Shown here in pieces: positions 9,796 to 18,549 of a stretch of DNA of 64,000 nucleotides; position 1 is the stretch's first letter, and every line of letters starts with the position of its first letter. The notes below the pieces were generated by a model that saw nothing but the letters and a program-made list of their open reading frames with translations, was not told the origin of the DNA and searched no databases. Source of the stretch: Candidatus Obscuribacterales bacterium (GTDB taxonomy: Bacteria > Cyanobacteriota > Vampirovibrionia > Obscuribacterales > Obscuribacteraceae); the NCBI GenBank assembly GCA_020054205.1, contig JAGVLS010000004.1:62001-126000 (forward strand), given 5' to 3'. A program made the translations under genes and the position numbers.

Positions 9796-12700
9796 TTATT
9801 GTTTTGTTTTATAAATACCAGCGCTACCAGTTAAATCAGCAAGTATAGAAGCGTTTTTAAGCAGTTTATTTGTTGCTTGTTTATGTTCTGGGTCATTTGA
9901 TTTTATGATCCCGCGAATAACAGCTACATTCATCATGCTGCCTGTTATTGTGAAATCAGCAATATATGCTTTAATGCCATTGCCCATATCTTTTTCACGA
10001 ATATTTCTAACGCCAATTTCTTTACCTGGATTGAGAGTATTGAAATTAGCATTGCTATCACGTGTCATTAATATTTCTGTACCAGGTGACATTATTAATT
10101 CTTTGCCGTTAGCAATAATTTTTATTTTGCTAGTAGCGCTATCATGTAAGTCATAAACCGCAGCATCATTTCCTGTTTCCATTACAAAAGCAATTGCCCC
10201 TTTAGGAATAGATACAAGTCCTTCTTTGGTTTGTACTTGAATATTGCTGGTTGGCATAAATAACACATTGCCTTTTTGTAAATCAAAGAAATTACTATTT
10301 GTCTTTGGACCAAATACAATACCTTCATTAGCTAAGGCATCTAATTGTTCATCAGTAAAAGCCGCTGCAGAAAACAAAGCTTGTCCACTGCTAGCAATTC
10401 TTTCTACTTCAATATTGCCCTGCAAAGGAAATTGATTTTGTATTGCTGGTTGATCTGGATATGTACCGTAAGGAGTGTAATCAGTTGAAATACGTGTGCC
10501 AATTTGTTCATTGAGCAAAGCTATTTGACTTGATGAAAGTTGTTGTAGCGCAGCCAAATAAATCAAACTAAGAAATAATTGTTGTGAGAACGATAAAGTT
10601 GTTGTACTTGATCCAGTTGATGGGACGGGAGGTGTCGGCGGAGGAGATCCTGAAACTTGTAGATTTCCTGTAATTGAACTTTGAGTAATAGAAATATTTC
10701 CTTCATTATTAGTGTAAGTGCCTGTAAAAGGACTGACTACACTGTAAGGACTTTGTATAGCTAAAGTTGTTGAATTAAGATTGCCTACATTTATCTCTGC
10801 AGCATTCATTGTGCCTGTACCGGTAATAGTTATCGTACCGGAAGCCCCACCATTAAATCCTATAATTCCTGAAGGAGCACTGATTGAACCATTATTTAGA
10901 GCAGTTATTGAACCAGGTCCACTAACAGGTGCAAATCCGACATTGCCAAAACCAGATTGAATAGAGCCAGTACCAGTGACTGTAATTGTGCCGTTAGCAT
11001 TAACTGCCAAGTTTCCATTTGTATTAAGCGCTCCAGCAACTGATATGGATGGTGTGGTTAATGTCAATTGATCATCCGAGCTTAGTGTGCCTGTGCTATT
11101 TATAGTCAAGGCAGGACCGGCTTGATTTGAAGTAATAGTTACAGCCGCTATTGAACTATTGTTATTGGTAAAGCTGACTGTACCACCAACAGTAGCCTGT
11201 GTAGTTGTGCTGGCACCGGTCAGATTAATACCTATGGTCGGACTACTATTTGTAAATCCGGTAAATGTCAAAGTATATGTATTAGGTACATTCAGGGCTG
11301 TGAACGAACCTAAAGTTACTACCGAAGTAGGCACGGCAGAATCAATCGTCACAGATGTGTATACACCGCCTAATTGCGTACCACTTAATCCTGAAATACC
11401 AAGTCCAATTAGAGTAGTGAGATTAGCCTGAACTGTCGCATTAGCAAGATCCAGACTGGTAAGAGTAGTAGTGTTTTGACTGAAGCTCGTGCTTCCTACT
11501 ACCACCGTTTGCAATGAATTAGTACTGAAATATCTCACTGTGAGCACGCCGCCAGTCGTCTGTCCTGAGCCAGCCGCACCGCCGGGTTCATCCCCATCCG
11601 TACCGGCACCACCACCGCCGGCTAATTGGGTGCTTCCGCTGCCACTAGGAGTGCCAGCACTACCAGGTGAATTACCACCGGTTCCACCAGTTTGTCCAGT
11701 TCCATATGTGCGATTGGCTAAAGCACTGCCAGCGGTACCACTCGCCAGTATGCCGCTACCACCAGCACCACCACCATTAAATCCACCGCCGCCGCCCGGA
11801 CCAAAATTACCCACTCCAGCTCCAACTCCACCGCCACCGCCAGAAGCAGCACCTGCTCCACCACCAGCTCCGCCATCGCCTCCATTATCGAATACACCGG
11901 AACCACCGCCGCCGCCACCAAAGCTGCCACCGCCGCCGCCGGCATTCACGAGAGCACCGGCACCACCGGCGCCACCATTGTAAGAGTATATATTACCTGT
12001 TACTACTACAGCGCTTGCTGGTGCCGATAATAAAATATTGGCTCTTGCACCACCGGCTCCGCCATTGGTACCACTACCGCCGCCACCGCCACCGCCTGAG
12101 GCATTCACTTCACCAGACACTGTTATGCTGCCACCGCCTGTAGTGACAGAAATTGCTCCAGCATTGCCACCCGCGCCACCAGTAGGAGTCCCATAAAAAT
12201 AACCACCCTGCCCACCGCCGCCATAAGAAAGAAGATTGCCGGTTTGTATATTGTTGCCGGCCGTGAGCGTAATACTACCGCCGTTTCCGCCAGCTACACC
12301 ACCTGCGCCTCCAGATCCACCATAACCTAAGGTGAGAATATTACCTACTCTCATTAGAGCGGCTGCCGTAGTAGCACCGGCACCAAAAGTTGCAGTTGTG
12401 GTAGCAGTGAGACCTGGATCGGTAAATACAGCTACGCCACCACCATTTGTAATTGTAGGCACAGCAGTAGCAATATTTACGGTACCACTATTAGTTGTTC
12501 CTGCTGTTTGTATTTGTCCTAATTGAATTGCTTGGGTGATAGCACCAGATAAGGAAGTTCCGCCCTTGCCGCCAGCCACAATGAGTACGTTGCCGCCGGC
12601 TCCAGCAACTCCGTTTGTAGAGGCAGTAGTGCTAAGTGTCGGAAACCAAATATTACCAGTTGTGCTGGAATTGGAATTGGCCAATAAAGTTACATTACCA

Positions 12701-13938
12701 CCGGCTCCACTGCTTGTGTCTAAAATAGTTGCAGCATTGCTGGGTGTAAAGTCGATATTGCCACCATGCGTATTATCAAATTGGAAAGTAACACTGGTAA
12801 CAGACGCTGCGCCATTAGTTATGGGGCTGCCTGTAGGAGTGCCCGAAATGTTTGTAATGTTAGCTCCGGCAACAAGCCATAAATTGCCGCTAGCTGTACT
12901 GAAGCTAGCCGAATTACCACCAGAGCCAGATGTAATATCACCACCTGCAATAATAGCTGTGCCTTGTCCGGTATTAATAAAACCATTTACTTGTAGACTC
13001 CCAGTGCTAGCCCACAAAGGATCACCAATAATACAGCTATTGCCAATCACAAGCATAGGTGTATCAGCAACAATATGGGCAGCATCAGCATAAGTACTTA
13101 AAGTACCAGTCACTTCTCCTATACTTGCATTTACTGCTCCCAGTCCAGAATATAAATTTAATTCTTCGGATAGAAAATCTCCGCCAACCATATCAAGATT
13201 GCCTGTGCCGGAGTATAGTGCATCACGAATATTAATAACACCATTCAGTGCTTCCATTGTGCCTTGAGTATTGTTTATAAAAATGTTTTGTGACTGCAAA
13301 GAAGACAATACATTGATATTGCCGTAAAGAGATTGAATCATGCCTTGATTTATAATTTGAGATGCTTGCAAATTCATAGCATTCATTGCTTGCATCATGG
13401 GTGCAACTCCGCCAGCTCCCATAATATTTTGAATAGAGCCACCAGCAGTCATGCTTAAATTATTAGCACTAGAGATAATGCCAGAATTGATAATGTCATT
13501 TACAGCGGTAAGATTTAAATTGAGGTTATTAGCTAAATTGATAAAGCCAGCAATTCCACTTGTTGGAAAAATAGTAGATATTAATCCTCCTGATTGATTG
13601 AATATATTGGCTGCAGCAAGTGAAGCATCGGTAGTATTAGCCAATGAAGATCCGAAATAAACATTGCCTGAATTAGTGAAATTACCAGATAATGTAAAAT
13701 TTGGAGCGTTAGCAATATCAAAAACAGCAGTTGTACCAGAAGAGACTATAATGTTTTCCACATTATTTATTGTAGAAGCATCAATAATATGAGTACCATC
13801 CGAATATGTTTGGGTAGCAGATGGATCTACAATCTCATCAGCAAATGCTTGATTGCAAAGAAAAAAAGTTGCAAATTGGGAAAATAAAAAAATATAAGTA
13901 ATTAGAGATACAAATAAAGGTTTTACTATTTTTGTCAT
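9796..13938 (-). CDS. Giant beta-helix surface protein with Gly-rich segment and FecR C-terminus (1380 aa)
   Basis: The N-terminus carries a signal peptide (TYIFLFSQFATFFLCNQAFA) and then FHA-like repeats nearly the same as in the 1727-residue neighbour (A-V-N-D-I-I-N-S-G, L-S-M-T-A-G). Residues about 540-790 are extremely glycine-rich (GGGGGG, GGAGGAG). A beta-helix-type region follows and the final 190 residues are the FecR-like module ending in GSAGIYKTKQ. No catalytic domain is visible. The start overlaps the stop of the small upstream paralogue in an ATGA, implying translational coupling. An adhesin or scaffold role is likely by family; the secretion route is unknown, as no TpsB-type transporter is present in the window. 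Confidence 0.75.
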   Translation of the reverse strand: MTKIVKPLFVSLITYIFLFSQFATFFLCNQAFADEIVDPSATQTYSDGTHIIDASTINNVENIIVSSGTTAVFDIANAPNFTLSGNFTNSGNVYFGSSLANTTDASLAAANIFNQSGGLISTIFPTSGIAGFINLANNLNLNLTAVNDIINSGIISSANNLSMTAGGSIQNIMGAGGVAPMMQAMNAMNLQASQIINQGMIQSLYGNINVLSSLQSQNIFINNTQGTMEALNGVINIRDALYSGTGNLDMVGGDFLSEELNLYSGLGAVNASIGEVTGTLSTYADAAHIVADTPMLVIGNSCIIGDPLWASTGSLQVNGFINTGQGTAIIAGGDITSGSGGNSASFSTASGNLWLVAGANITNISGTPTGSPITNGAASVTSVTFQFDNTHGGNIDFTPSNAATILDTSSGAGGNVTLLANSNSSTTGNIWFPTLSTTASTNGVAGAGGNVLIVAGGKGGTSLSGAITQAIQLGQIQTAGTTNSGTVNIATAVPTITNGGGVAVFTDPGLTATTTATFGAGATTAAALMRVGNILTLGYGGSGGAGGVAGGNGGSITLTAGNNIQTGNLLSYGGGGQGGYFYGTPTGGAGGNAGAISVTTGGGSITVSGEVNASGGGGGGGSGTNGGAGGARANILLSAPASAVVVTGNIYSYNGGAGGAGALVNAGGGGGSFGGGGGGSGVFDNGGDGGAGGGAGAASGGGGGVGAGVGNFGPGGGGGFNGGGAGGSGILASGTAGSALANRTYGTGQTGGTGGNSPGSAGTPSGSGSTQLAGGGGAGTDGDEPGGAAGSGQTTGGVLTVRYFSTNSLQTVVVGSTSFSQNTTTLTSLDLANATVQANLTTLIGLGISGLSGTQLGGVYTSVTIDSAVPTSVVTLGSFTALNVPNTYTLTFTGFTNSSPTIGINLTGASTTTQATVGGTVSFTNNNSSIAAVTITSNQAGPALTINSTGTLSSDDQLTLTTPSISVAGALNTNGNLAVNANGTITVTGTGSIQSGFGNVGFAPVSGPGSITALNNGSISAPSGIIGFNGGASGTITITGTGTMNAAEINVGNLNSTTLAIQSPYSVVSPFTGTYTNNEGNISITQSSITGNLQVSGSPPPTPPVPSTGSSTTTLSFSQQLFLSLIYLAALQQLSSSQIALLNEQIGTRISTDYTPYGTYPDQPAIQNQFPLQGNIEVERIASSGQALFSAAAFTDEQLDALANEGIVFGPKTNSNFFDLQKGNVLFMPTSNIQVQTKEGLVSIPKGAIAFVMETGNDAAVYDLHDSATSKIKIIANGKELIMSPGTEILMTRDSNANFNTLNPGKEIGVRNIREKDMGNGIKAYIADFTITGSMMNVAVIRGIIKSNDPEHKQATNKLLKNASILADLTGSAGIYKTKQ
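11560..12320 (-). repeat. Glycine-rich coding repeat within the 1380-residue protein
   Basis: About 760 bases of GGN-codon runs encode GGAGGAG and GGGGG blocks. The local base composition is far more GC-rich than the surroundings, because GGN codons dominate. The complementary strand gives Pro/Ala/Val-rich open frames, which are shadows. The tract resembles the PE_PGRS-like or elastin-like glycine-rich spacers of surface proteins and is a likely site of length variation. Confidence 0.7.
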
Positions 13939-14570
13939 ACTAAGTACCTGTGCTCTCCGTTATTTTGTTTTGTGCAAGCGCCATTGGTTAAATCTGCAAG
14001 TATGGATACTGTTTGTCCACCTGTGCCACTACCTGCTGTCATAGTTAAATTGCAGGAGCTAGTTATTATTCCGGAATTGATAATATCGTTTACTGCAACA
14101 AGATTTAAATCCGACACTTTATTAGCAGTCACATTTGCTGGTATTAGCAATTCGCTGATATGGTTAGCCATACGCGAGCCAATAATAAAACTTCCACCAA
14201 TAGCAATACTATAAGGACTAAGCAATAACGATTGTTCGCCGGTACGTGCTACTCGGTAAGTAGCGATTAGTTGGGCAGGAGTGAGTGCCATATCTGGCGT
14301 GACAGCCATAATATTTCCATCAACATTAATATTAACTGGCGTATTTATATGATTGGCTGTAGCACTGGCAATAGTAGAAAATAAATCTATAGCTACAAGT
14401 TGAGATTGACATGCCGATTCGGCGTGGCAATCATGTGTTGAATTATCGGTAGGTGGCACCTCTTGAGCAAAAGATGAACATGTAGATATTTGATCAGCAA
14501 TAAAAAGACATACTATTAACAGCGGAAATATTCGCTTAAAAACCACTTTACAGCCCTCTTGAATTTCCAT
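13935..14570 (-). pseudogene. Collapsed paralogue of the giant surface protein (211 aa)
   Basis: Residues 1-160 match the N-terminus of the 1727-residue protein closely: signal peptide, the S-A-C-Q-S-Q motif, A-R-T-G-E-Q-S-L-L-L, I-G-S-R-M-A-N-H-I-S-E-L-L-I-P. The sequence then jumps from S-D-L-N-L to A-V-N-D-I-I-N-S-G, and again from T-A-G-S straight to S-I-L-A-D-L-T, which is the extreme C-terminus of the family. The tail then runs out of the normal frame and stops in the ATGA that starts the next gene. Two internal deletions have thus removed the whole helix and FecR module. A GTG at 14546, preceded by GAGGG, is a better start than the ATG at 14570. It may survive as a translated leader. 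Confidence 0.7.
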
Positions 14571-14627
14571 CCATACTGTTTATATAGTACCCGTTATACC
14601 AAAACTGAACAACAAATACTGAAAGAA

Positions 14628-14707
14628 TTAGACTGTAATTGTGTTGTTTTTGGCTACAACTTTGATTTTTCCAGTTTGCAAACTATTGCGTAAGCCGGAC
14701 AGAATTA
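14628..14707 (-). pseudogene. Short FecR-module remnant
   Basis: The minus strand reads R-N-S-L-Q-T-G-K-I-K-V-V-A-K-N and then a stop at 14628. This matches H-D-S-L-Q-T-G-K-I-K-V-V-A-N in the FecR module of the 1727-residue protein. Only about 16 codons are recognisable, so it is a scar of another family member lost between the barrel gene and the collapsed paralogue. Confidence 0.55.
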
Positions 14708-15934
14708 TAATCCTCGAAGTGGTATTTGGTTGGAAGTAGAATTGGTGTTTTCACTTTCGGCAATATCAGTTTTTACAATATTGTCTTTAGACTTTACTTT
14801 TGCTTTTTTAACTGATGAATTATTAGGCAAAAAAGATTTTGGAGGTAATGCTGGTGGTACTGCTTGATTATTTTCAGAATCGATAATTTGTTTGCGCAAA
14901 TTATCCATAGAAGCATTATAAGCAGGTTTATTTAGATTGAGCCGCATTCCAACAAAAAACCGAAAGTCAAAACCACTAAGTCCAGGAGCTTTTGCTGATT
15001 TCCAATTCCATATTGGTTCTGCTCTGACAAAACCAACTAAAGCTGGAAAACGTTTAAATATAGGACGATTGATTTCTATATCGGTAATCATAGTGACATT
15101 ACTTTGTCTAGGAATAGAATCGTTAAATGGTGGATGTCTAAAATTAGTAACAAGAGTATCTGTAATTACAAAATTCCAAAGACCTTTGCGATATAAATAG
15201 CCAAGAGTATAAAAAGGATCAATTTCACGTGTGGGTGCTACAAAATAATCACCGCCACGCAGCTGTAGTAATGTGCTACCAAAAGCAATATTATTTGGAT
15301 TAATTACACGAGTAAGAGTTAAACTGGGCAGAAAGTCAAATTGACGCAAGTGGCTTGTTTGCCATAGTTCTCGAGCTTGGAAGTCAAATTGTAGATTTGT
15401 TTTTTGACCTAATTGCTGATTGTGGCGAATACCCATAGACAAAGATTGAGTAGTGGGAAAATTTAGTGAAGTATGATCAGCAAATACGTCTTTGATAACA
15501 AAATAGTTTGTATAAATGGAAGTATTTTTTAAGACATTATATCCAGCCGTTATATTTGGCAAAATCCGAAAAGCAGTGTCGAATTTCGGATGGCTATATG
15601 TAAAAAATACGTTGGTATCAATACGTTGAGACATTTCAGTGGTAGCGTTAAACCAAAGTCTGGATGGCAAAGCTTGAAAAATGCGGAATTTATAGCCAGG
15701 AGTATATTCGTTGCGTTCTGTGGCAGTAGTGAATGGAGTAACATCAGTAGGCACAAATTGTGGTGGTGCTGTTACCTGAGCAATTTGGTCGGTTGTTTTA
15801 GTACTTGCCTGGTTAACACTAAAGGCAGGTGTTTGTGCGTTTGTTGACAAGGGAAATAACATTGTGCCCAAAAGAAAAACACCTGCAATTGGTATTTGCA
15901 GTTCGGACTTTATATACTTCAAACTATTGCTCAC
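14705..15934 (-). CDS. Outer-membrane beta-barrel candidate (409 aa)
   Basis: A signal peptide (cleavage near STNA-QTPAF) is followed by alternating aromatic/polar strands such as LPSRLWFNATTEMSQ, FRILPNITAGYNVL, LQFDFQARELW and LWNFVITDTLVTNF. The protein is a clear paralogue of the one at 40798-41853: L-P-S-R-x-x-F-N, R-x-L-P-N-x-T-x-G-Y, F-x-A-R-E-L and the terminal G-F-D-F-R-F-F-V-G-M-R all correspond. It ends in a Lys/Ser/Asn-rich tail not found in its relative. The start is GTG. Function is unknown; a channel or surface-attachment barrel is likely given the neighbouring adhesins. Confidence 0.6.
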   Translation of the reverse strand: MSNSLKYIKSELQIPIAGVFLLGTMLFPLSTNAQTPAFSVNQASTKTTDQIAQVTAPPQFVPTDVTPFTTATERNEYTPGYKFRIFQALPSRLWFNATTEMSQRIDTNVFFTYSHPKFDTAFRILPNITAGYNVLKNTSIYTNYFVIKDVFADHTSLNFPTTQSLSMGIRHNQQLGQKTNLQFDFQARELWQTSHLRQFDFLPSLTLTRVINPNNIAFGSTLLQLRGGDYFVAPTREIDPFYTLGYLYRKGLWNFVITDTLVTNFRHPPFNDSIPRQSNVTMITDIEINRPIFKRFPALVGFVRAEPIWNWKSAKAPGLSGFDFRFFVGMRLNLNKPAYNASMDNLRKQIIDSENNQAVPPALPPKSFLPNNSSVKKAKVKSKDNIVKTDIAESENTNSTSNQIPLRGL

Positions 15935-16000
15935 AAAAAGATTCCGGTGTCACCTAAATTATTCATGTATCATACTAAGAATTAAAAAAGAGAACTATGC

Positions 16001-16031
16001 TTGACATTTAATTGCTTAGCTTATCTATTAT
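16001..16031 (+). promoter_or_regulatory. Sigma-70-type promoter before the BPL_N-like gene
   Basis: A perfect TTGACA box at 16001-16006 is followed by TATTAT at 16026-16031 (19 bp spacing) or TCTATT at 17 bp. Transcription would begin near 16038, upstream of the TTG start at 16070. The same TTG could be taken as a start codon of a longer frame, but its place as a -35 box argues against that. Confidence 0.45.
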
Positions 16032-16069
16032 TAGTAATTATGTTATTGGAAATTTCACAGGAAAATGCA

Positions 16070-16840
16070 TTGAAAAAATCTTTGATTTTACTTTTTTCTA
16101 TTCAATTATTGTTAGCCCTGTTTTTGTCTTCTAACAGCTCGGCTCAAGAAGAAAAGATACGTGTGGCAGTATTTGTGGATAGAGGTGCTCATGCCAAACC
16201 AATGTTGCGTGATGCTCTTTCTGAGTCAAAAGATATACAAGTGGCATATATTTATGGTGATGATATTCGCAATGGTTGTCTTGATCAATTTGATTTGTTA
16301 TTTGTTCCTGGTGGTTCTGGAAAAAAAGAAGCACAAAGTTTGGAAAGTTCTGGATGTGATGAAATTCGTCGTTTTGTAGCCCACGGTGGTTTATATTTTG
16401 GCGTATGTGCTGGTACATATTTATTGAGCCATGGTAATCCTCGGTTTTTAGGATTATTACCAGTGACTACTGTTGATGCTAAACACTGGCGAAGAGGAAA
16501 GACAAAATTATCAGTTGAATTTACACCATTAGGAATGGAAGTCTTTGGCATCGATAGAAAAATTCTCAATATTGTTTATCATAACGGACCCGTTTTACGA
16601 AAAACAAATGATGCTAACGATGATGATATTACAGCTTTAGCATATTTTCGTGATGAAATTGTAGCAAAAGGTGGTAAACGTGGTCTTATGATTGGAGCAC
16701 CAGCAGTAGTGCTCGGTAGATATAAAAAAGGTTTTGTTCTGGGACTAAGCCCTCATCCTGAAGCTACGCCAGGACTAGAAAATCTTGAGCCAAATGCAAT
16801 TCGTTGGTTATATAAACATAGCAATAAGATCAATAAGTGA
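16070..16840 (+). CDS. Exported BPL_N / DJ-1-PfpI-like amidotransferase-fold protein
   Basis: From a TTG preceded by AGGA the protein starts with a signal peptide (K-K-S-L-I-L-L...SSNSSAQ). The mature part matches the class I glutamine amidotransferase-like fold of the biotin-protein-ligase N-terminal family: RVAVFVDRGAH, F-D-L-L-F-V-P-G-G-S-G-K, G-G-L-Y-F-G-V-C-A-G-T-Y-L with the nucleophile-elbow Cys, and a late S-P-H-P-E. No ligase domain follows. Members are stand-alone exported proteins of unknown substrate. The frame is open from 16001, but the promoter, ribosome-binding site and signal peptide all point to the later start. Confidence 0.75.
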   Translation: MKKSLILLFSIQLLLALFLSSNSSAQEEKIRVAVFVDRGAHAKPMLRDALSESKDIQVAYIYGDDIRNGCLDQFDLLFVPGGSGKKEAQSLESSGCDEIRRFVAHGGLYFGVCAGTYLLSHGNPRFLGLLPVTTVDAKHWRRGKTKLSVEFTPLGMEVFGIDRKILNIVYHNGPVLRKTNDANDDDITALAYFRDEIVAKGGKRGLMIGAPAVVLGRYKKGFVLGLSPHPEATPGLENLEPNAIRWLYKHSNKINK

Positions 16841-16880
16841 CATATTCTTTTACAAATATTGCAATTAGGTTCGTTTCATG

Positions 16881-16895
16881 AATTGTGTCACAATT
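16881..16895. promoter_or_regulatory. 15-bp palindrome upstream of EamA gene
   Basis: AATTGTGTCACAATT is a perfect inverted repeat of 7 bp arms around one base. It lies 20 bases before the ATG at 16915, where a repressor would block initiation. No regulator gene adjoins it, so the ligand is unknown. Confidence 0.35.
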
Positions 16896-16914
16896 TTTAG
16901 TATTATTATTGCCT

Positions 16915-17883
16915 ATGCAAGTATGCGATACGCAAATAGATGAAAAAACAAATCTCAAAGTAAGTAATTCAAATATCAATAAATTGAAGCTTGTTTTGGC
17001 TTATATTGGTTGTGCTTTTATCTGGGGAACAACTTGGTATGCTATAAGAGTATGTGTTGCTCCTGGAGGCTATTTGCCATATCCCGGTGCGGCTTTAAGA
17101 TGTACGCTTGGGCTGTCTATTATGGCAATTGTTTGGTGGCAGTGTCGAAAATATATTAACAGCCCAAATAAAACCGAAATCCGCTGGATGCTTATAGCTG
17201 GACTTTTAGGTGGATGTGGATTTGCCCTATTATATTTTGCTGAACAACAAATCTCTGGTGGGATGGCAGCAGTGCTTGGCGCTACTGCACCATTAATGGC
17301 AGCTCTTCTTGCTGCTATCACACGCACTGAACGTCCAACATTAGGATCAATTGCTGGATCTTCTATAGCTCTTTTAGGTGTAGCTTGTCTTTTTCATGAT
17401 CGTTTGCAAGTGTCCCAAAACCAAGCAGTAGCAGTCATGCTTATGATTTTAAATGTTGTTCTTGGCACTGGTGCCAATGTAACTATGAAAAAATATGCTA
17501 ATAAAGTAAATCCATTAGTCACTAATACAATTTATCTTATTAGTGCATCTTGTTTCTTGTGGATGGGTTCATTCTCTAGTGGCAGCACCAATATTATTCC
17601 GCAACCAATTCCTGCTGTTCCAACACTAGCTTTGTTATATCTTGCTACGTTGGGTACAGCACTGTCATCAACTTTGTTTTTTTATTTGCTTAAAAATGTA
17701 CGTATTTCAACAGCAATGACATTAACTTTTGTAATTCCAGTTATTGCTTTGATCGTGGATGCAATATGGGATAAACAAATATTGCTTACTTTTGGCAGTT
17801 ATTTAGGCATAGCTATAGTGTTAACTGGTGTAGCCATAAATATTCTTGGTCACCTTAAAATCAAAGCTAAATCAATTTCTTAA
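16915..17883 (+). CDS. EamA/DMT-family permease
   Basis: Ten hydrophobic segments in two EamA repeats are visible, with the family's W-G-T-T-W motif at the end of the first helix (CAFIWGTTWYAIR) and A-V-L-G-A-T-A-P-L-M-A-A-L-L in the fourth. The second repeat has A-L-S-S-T-L-F-F-Y-L-L and ends in a charged tail. These inner-membrane transporters export amino acids, nucleosides or drugs; specificity cannot be read. The frame is open from GTG 16885, but that codon lies inside the palindrome, so ATG 16915 is preferred. Its nearest relatives are the RhaT/YdcZ-like metabolite exporters. Confidence 0.85.
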   Translation: MQVCDTQIDEKTNLKVSNSNINKLKLVLAYIGCAFIWGTTWYAIRVCVAPGGYLPYPGAALRCTLGLSIMAIVWWQCRKYINSPNKTEIRWMLIAGLLGGCGFALLYFAEQQISGGMAAVLGATAPLMAALLAAITRTERPTLGSIAGSSIALLGVACLFHDRLQVSQNQAVAVMLMILNVVLGTGANVTMKKYANKVNPLVTNTIYLISASCFLWMGSFSSGSTNIIPQPIPAVPTLALLYLATLGTALSSTLFFYLLKNVRISTAMTLTFVIPVIALIVDAIWDKQILLTFGSYLGIAIVLTGVAINILGHLKIKAKSIS

Positions 17884-17916
17884 ATTGTCCGTTTAATCAT
17901 TAGCTGTTAATGCTTA

Positions 17917-17925
17917 TGGTATAAA
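17917..17925 (+). promoter_or_regulatory. Extended -10 promoter of xpt
   Basis: TGG-TATAAA is an extended -10 element 27 bases before the xpt ATG, with no good -35. Transcription would start near 17932, leaving a leader of about 20 bases that holds the GAAAGGG ribosome-binding site. This is too short for a purine riboswitch. Confidence 0.45.
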
Positions 17926-17951
17926 CTATTAAGTTTAGAAAGGGATAATAA

Positions 17952-18530
17952 ATGCAGCTTCTTGTAGACCGAATTACTTCTGATGCAAAGCATTTAGGTA
18001 ATGGCATTTTAAAAGTTGATTCTTTTATGAATCATCAAATAGATCCAATATTAATGGAAGGTATTGGTAAAGAATTTGCATCTCATTTTAAAAATGTAAA
18101 TCCTACAAAAATTTTGACAGCTGAAACCAGTGGTATTGCACCAGCTGTAGCTGCTGGTATGTTTTTAAAAGTACCAGTAATTTTTGCTCGCAAACATCAA
18201 CCAATTACAATGGCTAAAGAACCTTTTCGTGAAATTTCTGTATCTCCAACTCATGGCAATAAAGTAGAGTTGGTTGTTTCTACTGAATATTTATTGGCAA
18301 ATGATCGAGTTTTGATAATTGATGATTTTTTAGCTAGTGCTAAAACTATTAAAGCACTTATGCAATTAATTGAGCAAAGCAAAGCAAAACTAGTTGGTAT
18401 TGGCGCAGTTATTGAAAAAGGATATTCAAATGGTAGGGAATTACTGCAAAGTGTTTCGGTTCCGATCATATCTTTAGCTACAGTAGAGCGCTGTGAAGGT
18501 GACAATGTAATAGTAAAGTCAAGTAAATAG
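17952..18530 (+). CDS. xpt: Xanthine phosphoribosyltransferase
   Basis: The 192-residue protein follows the Xpt type closely: L-K-V-D-S-F-x-N-H-Q-I-D-P, E-x-S-G-I-A-P-A-V, V-P-V-I-F-A-R-K-H, and the PRPP loop V-L-I-I-D-D-F-L-A-S. It converts xanthine and PRPP to XMP in purine salvage in the cytoplasm. A strong ribosome-binding site (AAAGGGA) and an extended -10 promoter lie just upstream. The length is normal for the family. The P450 gene follows after 19 bases and may share the transcript, with no evident functional link. Confidence 0.93.
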   Translation: MQLLVDRITSDAKHLGNGILKVDSFMNHQIDPILMEGIGKEFASHFKNVNPTKILTAETSGIAPAVAAGMFLKVPVIFARKHQPITMAKEPFREISVSPTHGNKVELVVSTEYLLANDRVLIIDDFLASAKTIKALMQLIEQSKAKLVGIGAVIEKGYSNGRELLQSVSVPIISLATVERCEGDNVIVKSSK

Positions 18531-18549
18531 TAATAAAAAGGTAGGCAAT

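Noticed and set aside
11489..11983. Open plus-strand frame rich in Pro, Ala and Val
   Set aside because: It is the complement of the glycine codon runs of the 1380-residue protein, with no start signal or homology of its own.
4512..14707. Two-partner secretion system
   Set aside because: The beta-helix proteins recall TpsA-type adhesins, but no TpsB/FhaC-like transporter is in the window, so the system is not claimed.
16001..16069. N-terminal extension of the BPL_N-like protein from TTG 16001
   Set aside because: TTGACA there is a perfect -35 box with a -10 downstream, and the later TTG at 16070 has a ribosome-binding site and starts a good signal peptide.
17884..17951. Purine riboswitch before xpt
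   Set aside because: The leader after the extended -10 box is only about 20 bases and no conserved riboswitch core is seen.
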